Counted from the first letter of the stretch, positions 9,261 through 18,979 are shown. The stretch: 64,000 nucleotides of DNA from Spirochaetia bacterium UBA2205 (GCA_002328585.1 DCUV01000014.1:47785-111784); one strand, 5' to 3'. Translations and numbers: made by a program. Notes: generated by a model from the letters alone, not told the origin.

Positions 9261-12200
9261 TTACGACATCTCTGAATGATACTCTTGTAATGATTTTGGT
9301 GTTTCTTCACCATATTGTTTGATCATTTCAATACCTCGGACTGCTGCTCTTGCTGCTGCAATGGTGGTGATATATGGAATTTTATATTTTATTGCAGCTT
9401 TACGGATGTATGAATCATCCACTTCGCTTATCCGGCCAAATGGTGTGTTGATGATGAGGTTAATTTCTTTGTTCTTAATCCTGTCAACAACATCCGGTCT
9501 TCCCTCGTTGAGTTTAAAAACCATCTGTGCTGGTATTCCGTGTTCATCAAGATACTTTGATGTGCCTTCAGTTGCAATTATTGTAAATCCCAATGAATGA
9601 AATTTTTTTGCAACTTCAAGAGCACCTTCACGATCTTTGCGATTTACTGTAATGAGTATATTGCCCTCTAAAGGCAATCGCCATCCTGCAGCATCCTGTG
9701 CTTTAAAATATGCAACGCCAAAGCTATTGGCTATGCCAAGCACCTCCCCGGTAGAACGCATCTCGGGTCCTAAAACAGGGTCAACTTCAGGGAACATATT
9801 AAATGGAAAAACTGCTTCTTTAACGCCAAAGTGTTTAATCTTCTTTTTAACTGCTAAATCGGGAGATAGCTTGCTGCCAAGCATTAACTTTGTAGCAATT
9901 TTTGCCATTGGTATGCCACATACTTTTGAAACAAGTGGCACCGTACGTGATGCCCTTGGATTTGCTTCAAGGATATATACGGTATCATTTACAATAGCAT
10001 ACTGTATATTTAAAAGCCCTATAACGTTAAGTTCAAGTGCAAGCATTTTTGTATATTTTTCAATAGTTTCAATATGTTCTTTTTTAATGTTATCGGGAGG
10101 GATAGCACATGCTGAATCTCCGGAATGAACACCTGCAAGCTCAATATGTTCCATCACCGAAGGGACAAAAACATTTTCACCATCACAGATGGCATCAGCT
10201 TCACACTCTATAGCATCAACAAGAAAACGGTCGATCAAAATTGGCCTCTCAGGGGTTACTTCCACCGCAGCTTTTACGTATTGTTTAAGCATCTCTTCAT
10301 CATATATTATTTCCATTGCCCTGCCACCCAGTACGTATGAAGGGCGTACCATAAGAGGGTATCCTATTCGGTTGGCAATCATTAAAGCTTCTTCAAGCGA
10401 TGATGCCATCCCCGATTCAGGCTGCGGGATGTTTAATTTTGTAATGACTTTTCTAAAGCGATCACGGTCTTCGGCTAAATCAATAGAATCAACAGAAGTT
10501 CCTAAAATTTTTACCCCTGATTTGACCAGTTCACCTGCAATATTAAGCGGGGTCTGACCGCCAAACTGTACAATGACACCTTCAGGTTTTTCTTTTTCAT
10601 AGATGCTCAGTACGTCTTCTACTGTCAGTGGTTCAAAATACAGCTTGTCAGCTGTATCATAATCGGTGGATACCGTTTCGGGATTGCAGTTGATAATGAT
10701 TGCTTCATATCCAGCTTCTTTTATAGCAAAAGCTGCATGAACGCAACAGTAATCAAATTCAATGCCCTGACCAATTCTGTTAGGGCCTCCTCCCAGAACT
10801 ATTATTTTTTTGCGATGTGATACAGATACTCTATCAGGTGCATTGTATGTGGAATAATAGTAAGCAGCATCTTCTACACCACTTACCGGCACAGGTTCCC
10901 ATCGCTCAACAACTCCCAGTGATATTCTTTGTTTGCGGATTGCATCTTCAGGAAGTCCAAGAATCTTTGAAAGATATTTATCTGAAAATCCCCACTCCTT
11001 TGCAGTTTTTAAAAGAGAGTCAGGAAGTGATTTTTTTGCAAATGTGAGCATTTCATTTTCTAAATCAACAAGCTCTTTCATTTGTTGTATAAAATATTCT
11101 TTTATATGGGTGCGTTCTTTTAAAAGTGTAATATCGGCACCTTTTCGCAAGGCTTCATACATGATGAAGTGCCGTTCGCTTGACGGTGTACTTAGCAGGC
11201 GCATAAGTTCTTCCAGCGGAAGATTATGGAAATCTTTAGCAAAGCCTAATCCATGCCGGCCAATCTCTAAGGAACGTATTGCCTTCTGAAAAGCCTCCTT
11301 ATAATTTTTTCCTATACTCATGACCTCGCCAACCGAACGCATCTGTGTGCCAAGCTTATCCTCAACACCCTTAAATTTTTCAAAACCCCAGCGGGCAAAT
11401 TTTACTACTATATAATCACCTGATGGTGTATACGTATCAAGAGTACCATCCCGCCAGTAAGGGATTTCATCCAGAGTTAATCCAGCAGCAAGTAGTGATG
11501 ATACAAATGCAATGGGAAATCCCGTTGCTTTTGATGCCAATGCAGACGAGCGTGAGGTTCTGGGATTAATCTCAATAACAACTATCCTGCCAGTTTTGGG
11601 ATCATGAGCAAACTGGATATTGGTACCCCCAATTACTTTGATTGCTTCAACAATCCGGTATGCATAGTGTTGCAAACGCTTTTGCGTTTCGGGGCTTATG
11701 GTAAGCATGGGCGCTGTACAAAATGAATCACCGGTGTGGATACCCATTGCATCAACGTTTTCTATAAAGCAAACTGTTATCATTTGATTTTTGGCATCCC
11801 GTACAACCTCTAATTCAAGTTCCTCCCAGCCCATGACCGATTCCTCAACCAGCACCTGACCAATCATGCTTGCCGATAGTCCTCGTGAAACAATAACTTC
11901 AAGGTCTTCCATGTTATAAACATGACCGCCGCCAGTTCCTCCAAGAGTATAGGCAGGGCGTATGACAAGGGGGAAGCCTAATTTTTCAGCTATTTTTTTT
12001 GCCTCTTCAACACTGTATGCAGGTTCGCTTGCAGGCATTGCAATCTCAAGCTGATGCATGGTATTTTTAAAAGAAATGCGGTCTTCACCGCGTTCTATTG
12101 CATCAATGTCAACACCAATAATTCTGACCCCATGTTTTTCTAAAACACCTGCTTTATATAACGAAGAGGACAGATTCAATCCCGTCTGTCCTCCTAAATT

Positions 12201-12464
12201 TGGCAATAATGCATCAGGCTTTTCTTTTTCAATAATTTTAGAAAGTGAATCTACGGTCAGTGGTTCAATATAGGTAATGTCTGCCATCTCAGGGTCGGTC
12301 ATAATTGTTGCTGGATTGGAATTGACAAGAACTATCGAATACCCTAATTTTTTTAATGCTTTACAGGCTTGTGTTCCTGAATAATCAAATTCGCATGCCT
12401 GTCCAATAATAATAGGGCCGGAACCAATAATCATTATCTTATGTATATCGCTTCGTTTTGGCAC
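9261..12464 (-). CDS. carB: Carbamoyl-phosphate synthase large subunit
   Basis: CarB makes carbamoyl phosphate from bicarbonate, ammonia and two ATP, for pyrimidine and arginine synthesis. The 1067-residue protein is complete: two tandem carboxyphosphate/carbamate ATP-grasp halves (opening KIMIIGSGPIIIGQACEFDY and IIVLGGGPNRIGQGIEFDY) and a C-terminal MGS-like allosteric domain (ITVNRKDREGALEVAKKF). The start is GTG with GGAGG upstream. The glutaminase subunit carA is not in the window, so it must lie elsewhere. The gene is transcribed divergently from the small CDS at 12708. Confidence 0.97.
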   Translation of the reverse strand: MPKRSDIHKIMIIGSGPIIIGQACEFDYSGTQACKALKKLGYSIVLVNSNPATIMTDPEMADITYIEPLTVDSLSKIIEKEKPDALLPNLGGQTGLNLSSSLYKAGVLEKHGVRIIGVDIDAIERGEDRISFKNTMHQLEIAMPASEPAYSVEEAKKIAEKLGFPLVIRPAYTLGGTGGGHVYNMEDLEVIVSRGLSASMIGQVLVEESVMGWEELELEVVRDAKNQMITVCFIENVDAMGIHTGDSFCTAPMLTISPETQKRLQHYAYRIVEAIKVIGGTNIQFAHDPKTGRIVVIEINPRTSRSSALASKATGFPIAFVSSLLAAGLTLDEIPYWRDGTLDTYTPSGDYIVVKFARWGFEKFKGVEDKLGTQMRSVGEVMSIGKNYKEAFQKAIRSLEIGRHGLGFAKDFHNLPLEELMRLLSTPSSERHFIMYEALRKGADITLLKERTHIKEYFIQQMKELVDLENEMLTFAKKSLPDSLLKTAKEWGFSDKYLSKILGLPEDAIRKQRISLGVVERWEPVPVSGVEDAAYYYSTYNAPDRVSVSHRKKIIVLGGGPNRIGQGIEFDYCCVHAAFAIKEAGYEAIIINCNPETVSTDYDTADKLYFEPLTVEDVLSIYEKEKPEGVIVQFGGQTPLNIAGELVKSGVKILGTSVDSIDLAEDRDRFRKVITKLNIPQPESGMASSLEEALMIANRIGYPLMVRPSYVLGGRAMEIIYDEEMLKQYVKAAVEVTPERPILIDRFLVDAIECEADAICDGENVFVPSVMEHIELAGVHSGDSACAIPPDNIKKEHIETIEKYTKMLALELNVIGLLNIQYAIVNDTVYILEANPRASRTVPLVSKVCGIPMAKIATKLMLGSKLSPDLAVKKKIKHFGVKEAVFPFNMFPEVDPVLGPEMRSTGEVLGIANSFGVAYFKAQDAAGWRLPLEGNILITVNRKDREGALEVAKKFHSLGFTIIATEGTSKYLDEHGIPAQMVFKLNEGRPDVVDRIKNKEINLIINTPFGRISEVDDSYIRKAAIKYKIPYITTIAAARAAVRGIEMIKQYGEETPKSLQEYHSEMS

Positions 12465-12707
12465 GGTACTCCTCCGCTCATTTTTAAATAAAAAGCGTCA
12501 TGAAGCATAATAATGTCAATAATTTTATTAATAAAGAATAAAAGGAATAATACTATGAGCGATAGTAATTTTTAATTTTTTTCTTGCTATTTTACAGGAG
12601 CTATCGCATATATTAATTATTACACTATGATAGTGAACATGTCCTGGTAAAGGTGCATAGAGTGTTGAGAAGGTTCATTATTATATCTTCAGGGAGGGGT
12701 AAAAAAT
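12465..12707. promoter_or_regulatory. Divergent intergenic region between carB and the 48-residue CDS, with dyads
   Basis: This 243-base divergent spacer must carry the promoters for carB and for the small CDS. It contains GCGATAG (12559-12565) facing CTATCGC (12601-12607), a 7-base inverted pair built from the recurring octamer, and a compact palindrome CACTAT-G-ATAGTG at 12623-12635 that has the look of an operator. No regulator can be named. Confidence 0.4.
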
Positions 12708-12854
12708 ATGGAAATTATGCGAATTTCAGGTGCTGATGTAGTGCCAGCAGGACCGGCTGTCAATAACCAGGGACAGCAGGAAAATACTGTAGAAAAGGAA
12801 AAACCAGAACAGCCAGAGAAGGTAAAAGAATCAACCATCGATACATACGCTTAA
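12708..12854 (+). CDS. Small hypothetical protein, 48 residues
   Basis: This is a short open frame from ATG 12708 to TAA 12854 with an excellent ribosome-binding site (GGAGGGG, seven bases before the ATG). The peptide starts MEIMRISGADVVPAG and then becomes polar, rich in Gln, Glu, Lys and Pro (for example EKEKPEQPEKVKE). There is no signal peptide or membrane segment. It ends 11 bases before the coiled-coil gene at 12866 and is probably cotranslated with it. No family is recognised. The strong ribosome-binding site and tight spacing are the main arguments that it is real. Confidence 0.65.
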   Translation: MEIMRISGADVVPAGPAVNNQGQQENTVEKEKPEQPEKVKESTIDTYA

Positions 12855-12865
12855 GGGAAACTATC

Positions 12866-13675
12866 ATGCCAGTTACGAAAGCCGAAAAGGTTGCCTATAA
12901 TGATTTTGTTAAAGGCTATAAAGCAAAGTTAGAAGAGTTAACCAAACAGATAAAAGAAGCTGAGCAAAAAAAGAAAAAGATGCCCGGTATCAAAGGGTAT
13001 ATAAATCTTGAGTTAATTTTGCTTTATATCAAGTATATCTATACGCTGCTGAACATGAACACAGTATCGGTGAATATGCTCAAGATAAAAAATGAGCGTT
13101 TTTTAAATGATGCGCGTAAAGAGTTCTACAGGGTTTTACAGCTTTTTGAGGAGATAGTTGGTAAGGATATTGATCGCTTGTTAAAAGAAAATGAAGAATA
13201 CCTTGCCGCTATTAATAAACTCAATCCTCAACAAACATTAGCCCTTGTTAAAGAACTTCATGTATTGTTGCAAAAAATAATGGATGCATTGGGCGAAAGT
13301 TCTAAATGGAAGTGGTCGTTTGTTGAGTTGCAGGGCAGGGTTGCTGTAATTACAAAAAACATGATAAACTTCAGTGAATTGCAAAAATATAGAGACCCAC
13401 GAAAAGCGTTTTACTATGAACGACAGGATATGTTGAAATTATGCAAGCAAAGCCTTTCCGAAGCTGCCAAGCAATACAGAAATAAATATGAGATTTCCAC
13501 AAAATCAACAGAAGATATCCTGAAGTCAATAGAACTTTTAACAGCGCTGCGCAGGATTCACATATTATTTGGCGAATCTGATGAAGCTGAAAAATTAAAA
13601 AATACTATCGAAGCGTTACGCTTGCGATTGGAAGCTGACGAGAAAGAGGAAGAAGAGAAAAAAAAGAAAAAATAA
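12866..13675 (+). CDS. Hypothetical coiled-coil protein
   Basis: This 269-residue protein has no recognised domain. It is strongly helical and charged: a Lys/Glu-rich N-terminal helix (residues 1-37), a more hydrophobic helix around residues 40-65, several heptad-like stretches, and an acidic-basic tail ending in a run of Glu then Lys. No signal peptide is present, so it is probably cytoplasmic. It forms a two-gene unit with the 48-residue CDS just upstream and is followed by the heat-shock operon, which has its own promoter. The function is unknown, and it may be restricted to this lineage. Confidence 0.75.
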   Translation: MPVTKAEKVAYNDFVKGYKAKLEELTKQIKEAEQKKKKMPGIKGYINLELILLYIKYIYTLLNMNTVSVNMLKIKNERFLNDARKEFYRVLQLFEEIVGKDIDRLLKENEEYLAAINKLNPQQTLALVKELHVLLQKIMDALGESSKWKWSFVELQGRVAVITKNMINFSELQKYRDPRKAFYYERQDMLKLCKQSLSEAAKQYRNKYEISTKSTEDILKSIELLTALRRIHILFGESDEAEKLKNTIEALRLRLEADEKEEEEKKKKK

Positions 13676-13846
13676 GGGTACACTGAAAACGTTAATTTGT
13701 TAAATCCCTGTGTATACAAAATATTGACAACAACACTTCTTTTGATTGTTTATATGATGATCATATAAATAAGCGATTTTATATATGTCTATACACTAAA
13801 GAGATGAAAATATCATCTTTATTTCAATATTTTTAAGGAAAATGAC

Positions 13847-13875
13847 TTGACGAGAGCTATTTTTTTTAGTACATT
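13847..13875 (+). promoter_or_regulatory. Sigma-70-type promoter of the hrcA operon
   Basis: A -35 box TTGACG (13847-13852) and a -10 box TACATT (13870-13875) are separated by 17 bases, the optimal spacing. Transcription would start within or just before the CIRCE operator at 13877-13903, so bound HrcA would block initiation. This is the usual arrangement for CIRCE-controlled heat-shock operons. Confidence 0.75.
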
Positions 13876-13876
13876 A

Positions 13877-13903
13877 TTAGCACTCGTATAGATTGAGTGC
13901 TAA
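13877..13903 (+). promoter_or_regulatory. CIRCE operator (HrcA binding site)
   Basis: TTAGCACTC (13877-13885), a nine-base spacer, and GAGTGCTAA (13895-13903) match the CIRCE consensus perfectly in both arms and spacing. CIRCE is the operator of the heat-shock repressor HrcA. It sits between the promoter and hrcA, so hrcA-grpE-dnaK(-dnaJ) is expected to be autoregulated and heat-inducible. Confidence 0.97.
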
Positions 13904-13923
13904 TACTATACGAAGAGGTTGTT

Positions 13924-14970
13924 ATGATGCATACAAAACAGTTAAATGATCGCGAAGCACAGGTTCTTAAGGCAATTGTATATGAGTATATAGCAACAGG
14001 AAAACCTGTGGGGTCTCGTTCTTTTGTTCAAAAGTATTCATTTTCATTGTCACCGGCAACCATGCGCAATGTTATGTTTGACCTGGAGCAGATGGGATAT
14101 CTTTCCCATCCGCATACCTCAGCAGGCAGAATACCAACTGATAAAGGTTATCGCTTTTATGTAGATTCATTGCTGGATACCTATGAAACAGTGGCAAAAA
14201 CTGATATCGAAGTACGCGAAGAGATGTTGGCTCGTGAGATTGAACTGGATAAAATATTTATGTCTATTGTTAAGATGCTATCGCTTATTTCAAAATACAC
14301 GGGTATTGCCCTGATGCCAAAACCTGATTTTACCGTAGTAAAGCATATTGAAATAATCTCGCTAACGTCTAATGATGTGTTGTTCATTATAGTAACCCGT
14401 ACTGGAATTGTTATTCATAAAAAGGTTAAACTGTCATCATCTATAAATCAGGATGATCTGTATAAATATTCACGTTTTTTGACGGCTGAGCTTTCCGGAT
14501 ACTCGTTGGTTGAAATACGACAGAGCCTTATTAATCAGTTGCGCACCATAACCGATGTTGAAACATCAGTCCGTGATGCAGCACTTGATATAACCGAATT
14601 AGCACTGAAGGATGAACAGGAGCCTGATATTTACATTGATGGGATTGAGAATCTGCTGCATATACCCGATATAGTTGAAGCTGAAAAGTTACATGAAATA
14701 GTACGTTTCATTGAGCAGAAAGACACCCTGCGTAAGATTATGGAAGATCTAAGACAGAAGGAAGGTGTCTTTACGCTTATTGGAGAAGAGATAAAAGATA
14801 TTGCGATCCCATGTTGCAGCATTATTGCTTCATCATATAAAATTGGTAATAGTCCGGTAGGTGTTGTTGGTATTATTGGTCCAACGCGCATGGATTATGA
14901 AAAAGTAGTTCCGCTTGTGGATTATACCGGCAAAGTAGTTTCAAACTTTTTAACACAAATGACAAAATAA
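13924..14970 (+). CDS. hrcA: Heat-inducible transcription repressor HrcA
   Basis: HrcA is the repressor that binds CIRCE. The 348-residue product has an N-terminal winged-helix domain with the conserved SPATMRNVMFDLEQMGYLSHPHTSAGR block followed by PTDKGYRFYVD, then the GAF-like and dimerisation regions. The open frame runs back to a GTG inside the CIRCE element; the ATG at 13924 (or 13927) with GAGG upstream is the plausible start. It is the first gene of the heat-shock operon and 45 bases separate it from grpE. Confidence 0.95.
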   Translation: MMHTKQLNDREAQVLKAIVYEYIATGKPVGSRSFVQKYSFSLSPATMRNVMFDLEQMGYLSHPHTSAGRIPTDKGYRFYVDSLLDTYETVAKTDIEVREEMLAREIELDKIFMSIVKMLSLISKYTGIALMPKPDFTVVKHIEIISLTSNDVLFIIVTRTGIVIHKKVKLSSSINQDDLYKYSRFLTAELSGYSLVEIRQSLINQLRTITDVETSVRDAALDITELALKDEQEPDIYIDGIENLLHIPDIVEAEKLHEIVRFIEQKDTLRKIMEDLRQKEGVFTLIGEEIKDIAIPCCSIIASSYKIGNSPVGVVGIIGPTRMDYEKVVPLVDYTGKVVSNFLTQMTK

Positions 14971-15015
14971 TATAGTTATGAATTGTTACATTACCATTGT
15001 ATGGCAGAGGGTGTT

Positions 15016-15765
15016 ATGAGTAACAAACATGATAAAAGGTATAAAAGAGAAGAGCATAACAATCATGATGCAATAAATCAAGAGGATATACAGACAATGG
15101 ATGAGGAAGAAATAAAAGTTCAGGGCGATGGCGATAGCTCATTGAATCCACCTGCTGGTGATGAGCAGGTGGAATCGAGCAGTGAGCTAATACAGCAAAA
15201 GGAGGACCAGTTGCGTAAGTTACAGGAAGAACTTAATAAGAAAAGTGAAGAGCTGGATGCTCTGAAAGATCTGCTGGTACGCAGACAGGCTGATTTTGAG
15301 AATTATAAAAAACGTATTATACGTTTGCAGGAGGAAGATAGAAAATTAGCTATCAAGGATATAGCGCGAGATATCATCAATATCAATGATGATTTACTGC
15401 GTGCTATTGATGCAGCATGTAATATTCAGGATGCCAGAAATCTGGCTGATGCGCATAACTCATTTGTTGAGGGAATTAGAATGATATCCCGACAAATAGA
15501 GGATATGCTAAAACGGTATGGTGTAGAAGAGATTAATAGTTTAGGACAAGCGTTTGATCCTGAGTATAATGAAGCGGTTGAAATTGATGAAAGTCCTGAT
15601 GTTGAAAAGGATACTATTACCAAAGTATATCAGAAAGGTTTTAAATTGGATAAATATGTTGTGCGTGCTGCACGGGTGAAGGTGACGCGCCCGGCAAAGC
15701 AGAAGGTTAAAGATGACAATGCAAACAATACAACTGAGGAAAATACTGCTGCGTCACAAAATTAA
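15016..15765 (+). CDS. grpE: Nucleotide exchange factor GrpE
   Basis: GrpE releases ADP from DnaK during the chaperone cycle. The 249-residue protein has a long charged N-terminal segment, a coiled-coil (roughly residues 60-105), the conserved ADFENYKKR motif and the C-terminal beta domain with VEEINSLGQAFDPEYNEAV. The ATG at 15016 with AGAGGG just upstream is preferred over the ATG at 15001 and an upstream TTG. The N-terminal tail of about 60 residues is longer than in many GrpE proteins and is low in complexity. Confidence 0.93.
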   Translation: MSNKHDKRYKREEHNNHDAINQEDIQTMDEEEIKVQGDGDSSLNPPAGDEQVESSSELIQQKEDQLRKLQEELNKKSEELDALKDLLVRRQADFENYKKRIIRLQEEDRKLAIKDIARDIININDDLLRAIDAACNIQDARNLADAHNSFVEGIRMISRQIEDMLKRYGVEEINSLGQAFDPEYNEAVEIDESPDVEKDTITKVYQKGFKLDKYVVRAARVKVTRPAKQKVKDDNANNTTEENTAASQN

Positions 15766-15840
15766 CAGGGATGGAAATGAACAATGATACATACTATCAT
15801 TAAACTATATTCAATACTTTAAAAGAAAAGGAGAATTACT

Positions 15841-17772
15841 ATGAGTAAAATAATAGGGATTGACCTTGGAACCACAAATTCATGTGTTGCAGCTATGGTT
15901 GGTGGTGAACCAGTTGTTATACCCAATTCCGAAGGACAAAGGACAACTCCATCGGTTGTTGCATTTACGGACAAAGGCGAACGTTTAGTTGGGCAGGTTG
16001 CTAAAAATCAAATGATTACGAATCCTGAAAATACAATACGTTCCATTAAACGGTTTATGGGGCGGTCCTATGGAGAAGTGCAAAATGAAATGAAGATGGT
16101 TCCTTTTACCGTTGCTGATGATGGTAAAGGTGGTGTGAAGATTAAAACAAATGCAGGGGAATTTACACCTCAGGAAATTTCAGCAAGAATTTTACAGAAG
16201 ATGAAACAGAGTGCTGAGGATTACCTGGGTGAAAAAGTAACTCGTGCAGTCATTACAGTACCTGCATATTTTAATGATTCACAACGGCAGGCAACAAAGG
16301 ATGCAGGCAGGATTGCTGGTTTAACCGTTGAACGAATAATTAACGAACCAACTGCTGCAGCATTGGCGTATGGGCTTGATAAGAAAGAGCGCAATCACAA
16401 GATTGCAGTGTATGATTTAGGTGGTGGAACATTTGATGTATCAATACTTGAGCTGGGCGATGGGGTTTTTGAGGTAAAATCTACCAATGGAAACACACAT
16501 CTGGGTGGCGATGATTTTGATCAGCGTATAATGGAGTGGCTGATAACAGAATTTAAAAAACAAACGGGAATTGATCTGCATACAGACAAGATGGCGTTGC
16601 AAAGACTAAAAGAAGCTGCAGAAAAAGCCAAGATAGAGCTGTCCAATAAATTGCAGACCGAGATTAATATACCGTTCATTACTGCTGATCAGAATGGTCC
16701 TAAACATCTTATTATGACTCTGACACGTTCAAAATTTGAAGGATTGGTAGAAGATCTCATTGAATCTACCAAAGAACCGTGTATAAAAGCACTGGAAGAC
16801 GCAGGACTTACCCCTGGCGATATCGATGAGGTAATCTTAGTTGGCGGATCAATACGAATCCCTGCTGTTCAGGAACTGGTGCGACGCGTGTTTGGGAAAG
16901 AGCCTCATAAAGGTGTAAATCCGGATGAGGTTGTTGCTGTGGGCGCTGCAATTCAGGGCGGAGTTTTAGCAGGTGAAGTTCATGATGTGTTGCTGCTGGA
17001 TGTTACACCACTGTCGCTTGGTATAGAGACATTGGGTGGTGTAATGACCAAGCTCATTGAACGTAACACAACTATACCAACCAGAAAGAGTCAGATCTTT
17101 TCAACTGCCGCCGACAATCAGACGGCTGTGTCAATCCATGTGTTGCAGGGTGAACGCGAGTTAGCTTCGCAGAACAGAACCATAGGCCGATTTGACCTCA
17201 TTGGTATTCCACCTGCACCCCGTGGCGTGCCACAAATTGAAGTAACGTTTGACATAGATGCCAATGGAATATTACATGTATCAGCAAAAGATCTTGGTAC
17301 AGGGAAAGAGCAGAAAATAAGGATTGAAGCCTCAAGTGGTTTGAATGAAGATGAAATAAAGAAGATGGTTAAAGATGCTGAACAACATGCTGAAGAAGAC
17401 AAAAAGGAGCGTCAACTTGTAGAAGCTCGTAATGAAGCGGATGCTTTAATCTATTCACTTGAAAAACTGATAAAGGAAAATGAAGGTAAGATAGATGCTG
17501 CGGAAAAATCTTCAATAGAATCTGAAATTGAAAATCTCAGGAAAGCAATGGAATCAAGTGATATTAATGTGATACGTGATGCAAAAGGTAAACTGGAAAG
17601 AGCATCCCATTCATTTGCAGAAAAGCTTTATAAGCAGGGTGCCGAACAATATGCTCAATCACAATCACAGCAACAAGCGGATACTTCCAGCACAACTGAG
17701 GAAAGCACTCAGGGCGGTGAAAAGGTATATGATGCAGATTATGAAGTGGTAGATGAAGATAAGAAAAAATAA
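15841..17772 (+). CDS. dnaK: Chaperone protein DnaK (Hsp70)
   Basis: This is a complete 643-residue Hsp70. The ATPase domain opens IGIDLGTTNSCVA and includes the phosphate motif AVYDLGGGTFDVS; the substrate-binding domain follows, and the C-terminal tail ends DADYEVVDEDKKK after a Gln/Ser-rich linker. It works with GrpE and DnaJ encoded on either side. A GGAG-type ribosome-binding site lies just before the ATG. A strong intrinsic-terminator hairpin follows the gene, so dnaK may be expressed more than dnaJ. Confidence 0.98.
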   Translation: MSKIIGIDLGTTNSCVAAMVGGEPVVIPNSEGQRTTPSVVAFTDKGERLVGQVAKNQMITNPENTIRSIKRFMGRSYGEVQNEMKMVPFTVADDGKGGVKIKTNAGEFTPQEISARILQKMKQSAEDYLGEKVTRAVITVPAYFNDSQRQATKDAGRIAGLTVERIINEPTAAALAYGLDKKERNHKIAVYDLGGGTFDVSILELGDGVFEVKSTNGNTHLGGDDFDQRIMEWLITEFKKQTGIDLHTDKMALQRLKEAAEKAKIELSNKLQTEINIPFITADQNGPKHLIMTLTRSKFEGLVEDLIESTKEPCIKALEDAGLTPGDIDEVILVGGSIRIPAVQELVRRVFGKEPHKGVNPDEVVAVGAAIQGGVLAGEVHDVLLLDVTPLSLGIETLGGVMTKLIERNTTIPTRKSQIFSTAADNQTAVSIHVLQGERELASQNRTIGRFDLIGIPPAPRGVPQIEVTFDIDANGILHVSAKDLGTGKEQKIRIEASSGLNEDEIKKMVKDAEQHAEEDKKERQLVEARNEADALIYSLEKLIKENEGKIDAAEKSSIESEIENLRKAMESSDINVIRDAKGKLERASHSFAEKLYKQGAEQYAQSQSQQQADTSSTTEESTQGGEKVYDADYEVVDEDKKK

Positions 17773-17784
17773 ATTATAGCAGTA

Positions 17785-17837
17785 AATAATTGTGCGGCAA
17801 TGCTTGTCATTGCTGCACAATTATTGTAATTTTTTTA
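17785..17837 (+). terminator. Strong hairpin plus T-tract between dnaK and dnaJ
   Basis: An 18-base left arm (17785-17802) pairs with 17808-17825 around the loop CTTGT; the only non-Watson-Crick position would be G-U in RNA. A run of seven T follows at 17831-17837. This is a textbook intrinsic terminator placed between two operon genes, probably causing partial termination or 3'-end protection of the dnaK message. Confidence 0.85.
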
Positions 17838-17854
17838 AATAAGGGGTGATGACC

Positions 17855-18979
17855 TTGGCTACGACGAAGCGAGATTATTATGAAGTTCTGGGTGTTCCTA
17901 AAAATGCAACAGAAGATGAGATAAAGCAAGCTTACAGAAAGCTTGCTTTAAAATTTCACCCTGACCGCAATAAAGGAAGTAAAGAGGCAGAAGAGAAATT
18001 TAAAGAAGCTACTGAAGCATATGAAGTTTTACGTGATCCAAAGCGCCGGGCACAGTATGATAAGTTTGGCCATGAAGGTGTTGCAGGATTTGAAGGCTTC
18101 GGCAGAGGAGCATATACCGATTTTTCGGATATCTTTGGTGATTTTGATTTAGGTGATATATTTGAAAGCTTTTTTGGTGCTGGTGCTGGCTCTGGTTTTG
18201 GCACACGAACACGATCATCCCGTACGCGTCGGGGAAGAGATATTCAGTATGATTTGTCAATAACACTGGAAGATGCAGCCAATGGAAAAGAGGTCCAGAT
18301 TGAAATTCCGCGCCACGAGGTATGCAGTAGTTGTGGTGGTACAGGTTCGGCATCAGGTTCAAAACCAACAGTATGTCCTGTTTGTAATGGGACAGGGCAA
18401 ATACGTCAGACGCAGGGATTTTTTTCAGTAACCCAGACATGTTATAAATGCAGAGGTGAAGGAAAAATTATAACCTCACCATGCAGGGTATGTAGAGGGA
18501 CAGGATTAGAAGAAAAACATCGCAAAATTACCGTAAAGATTCCTGCGGGTGTTGAGTCTGGATCTCGTTTAAAAATTTCCGGAGAAGGTGAACAAGGGCC
18601 CGGTGGTGGTTCGGCAGGCGATTTATATGTTGTTGTACATATTCAGAAACATCCGCTGTTTGAACGACACGGAAATGATCTGATTTGTGTTGTTGATATA
18701 CCGTTTACCATAGCCTGTCTTGGAGGTGAGATAGAGGTGCCAACAATATATGATAAAAAAGCAAAAATGAAAATACCGCCAGGGACTGAAAATGGTCAAA
18801 TATTCAGACTTAAAGGCAATGGAATGCCATATCTGGGTTCGTACGGCAAGGGTGATCAATTGGTAAAAATTAATATTAAGGTACCAAAAAAATTAACACC
18901 TCGTCAGAAAGAATTGTTAAAGGAATTTGCTCGCATTGAAGGGGAAACGGTAGATACTGATAGAGAATTTTACTCATAA
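17855..18979 (+). CDS. dnaJ: Chaperone protein DnaJ (Hsp40)
   Basis: DnaJ stimulates DnaK ATPase and delivers substrates. The 374-residue protein has the J domain with HPD (FHPDRNKG), a Gly/Phe-rich region, four zinc-binding repeats (CSSCGGTG, CPVCNGTG, CYKCRGEG, CRVCRGTG) and the C-terminal substrate domains. The chosen start is TTG at 17855, giving MATTKRDYYEVLGV with AAGGGG eight bases upstream; the ATG at 17849 is too close to that site. It ends at a bidirectional hairpin shared with the convergent gene. Confidence 0.95.
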   Translation: MATTKRDYYEVLGVPKNATEDEIKQAYRKLALKFHPDRNKGSKEAEEKFKEATEAYEVLRDPKRRAQYDKFGHEGVAGFEGFGRGAYTDFSDIFGDFDLGDIFESFFGAGAGSGFGTRTRSSRTRRGRDIQYDLSITLEDAANGKEVQIEIPRHEVCSSCGGTGSASGSKPTVCPVCNGTGQIRQTQGFFSVTQTCYKCRGEGKIITSPCRVCRGTGLEEKHRKITVKIPAGVESGSRLKISGEGEQGPGGGSAGDLYVVVHIQKHPLFERHGNDLICVVDIPFTIACLGGEIEVPTIYDKKAKMKIPPGTENGQIFRLKGNGMPYLGSYGKGDQLVKINIKVPKKLTPRQKELLKEFARIEGETVDTDREFYS

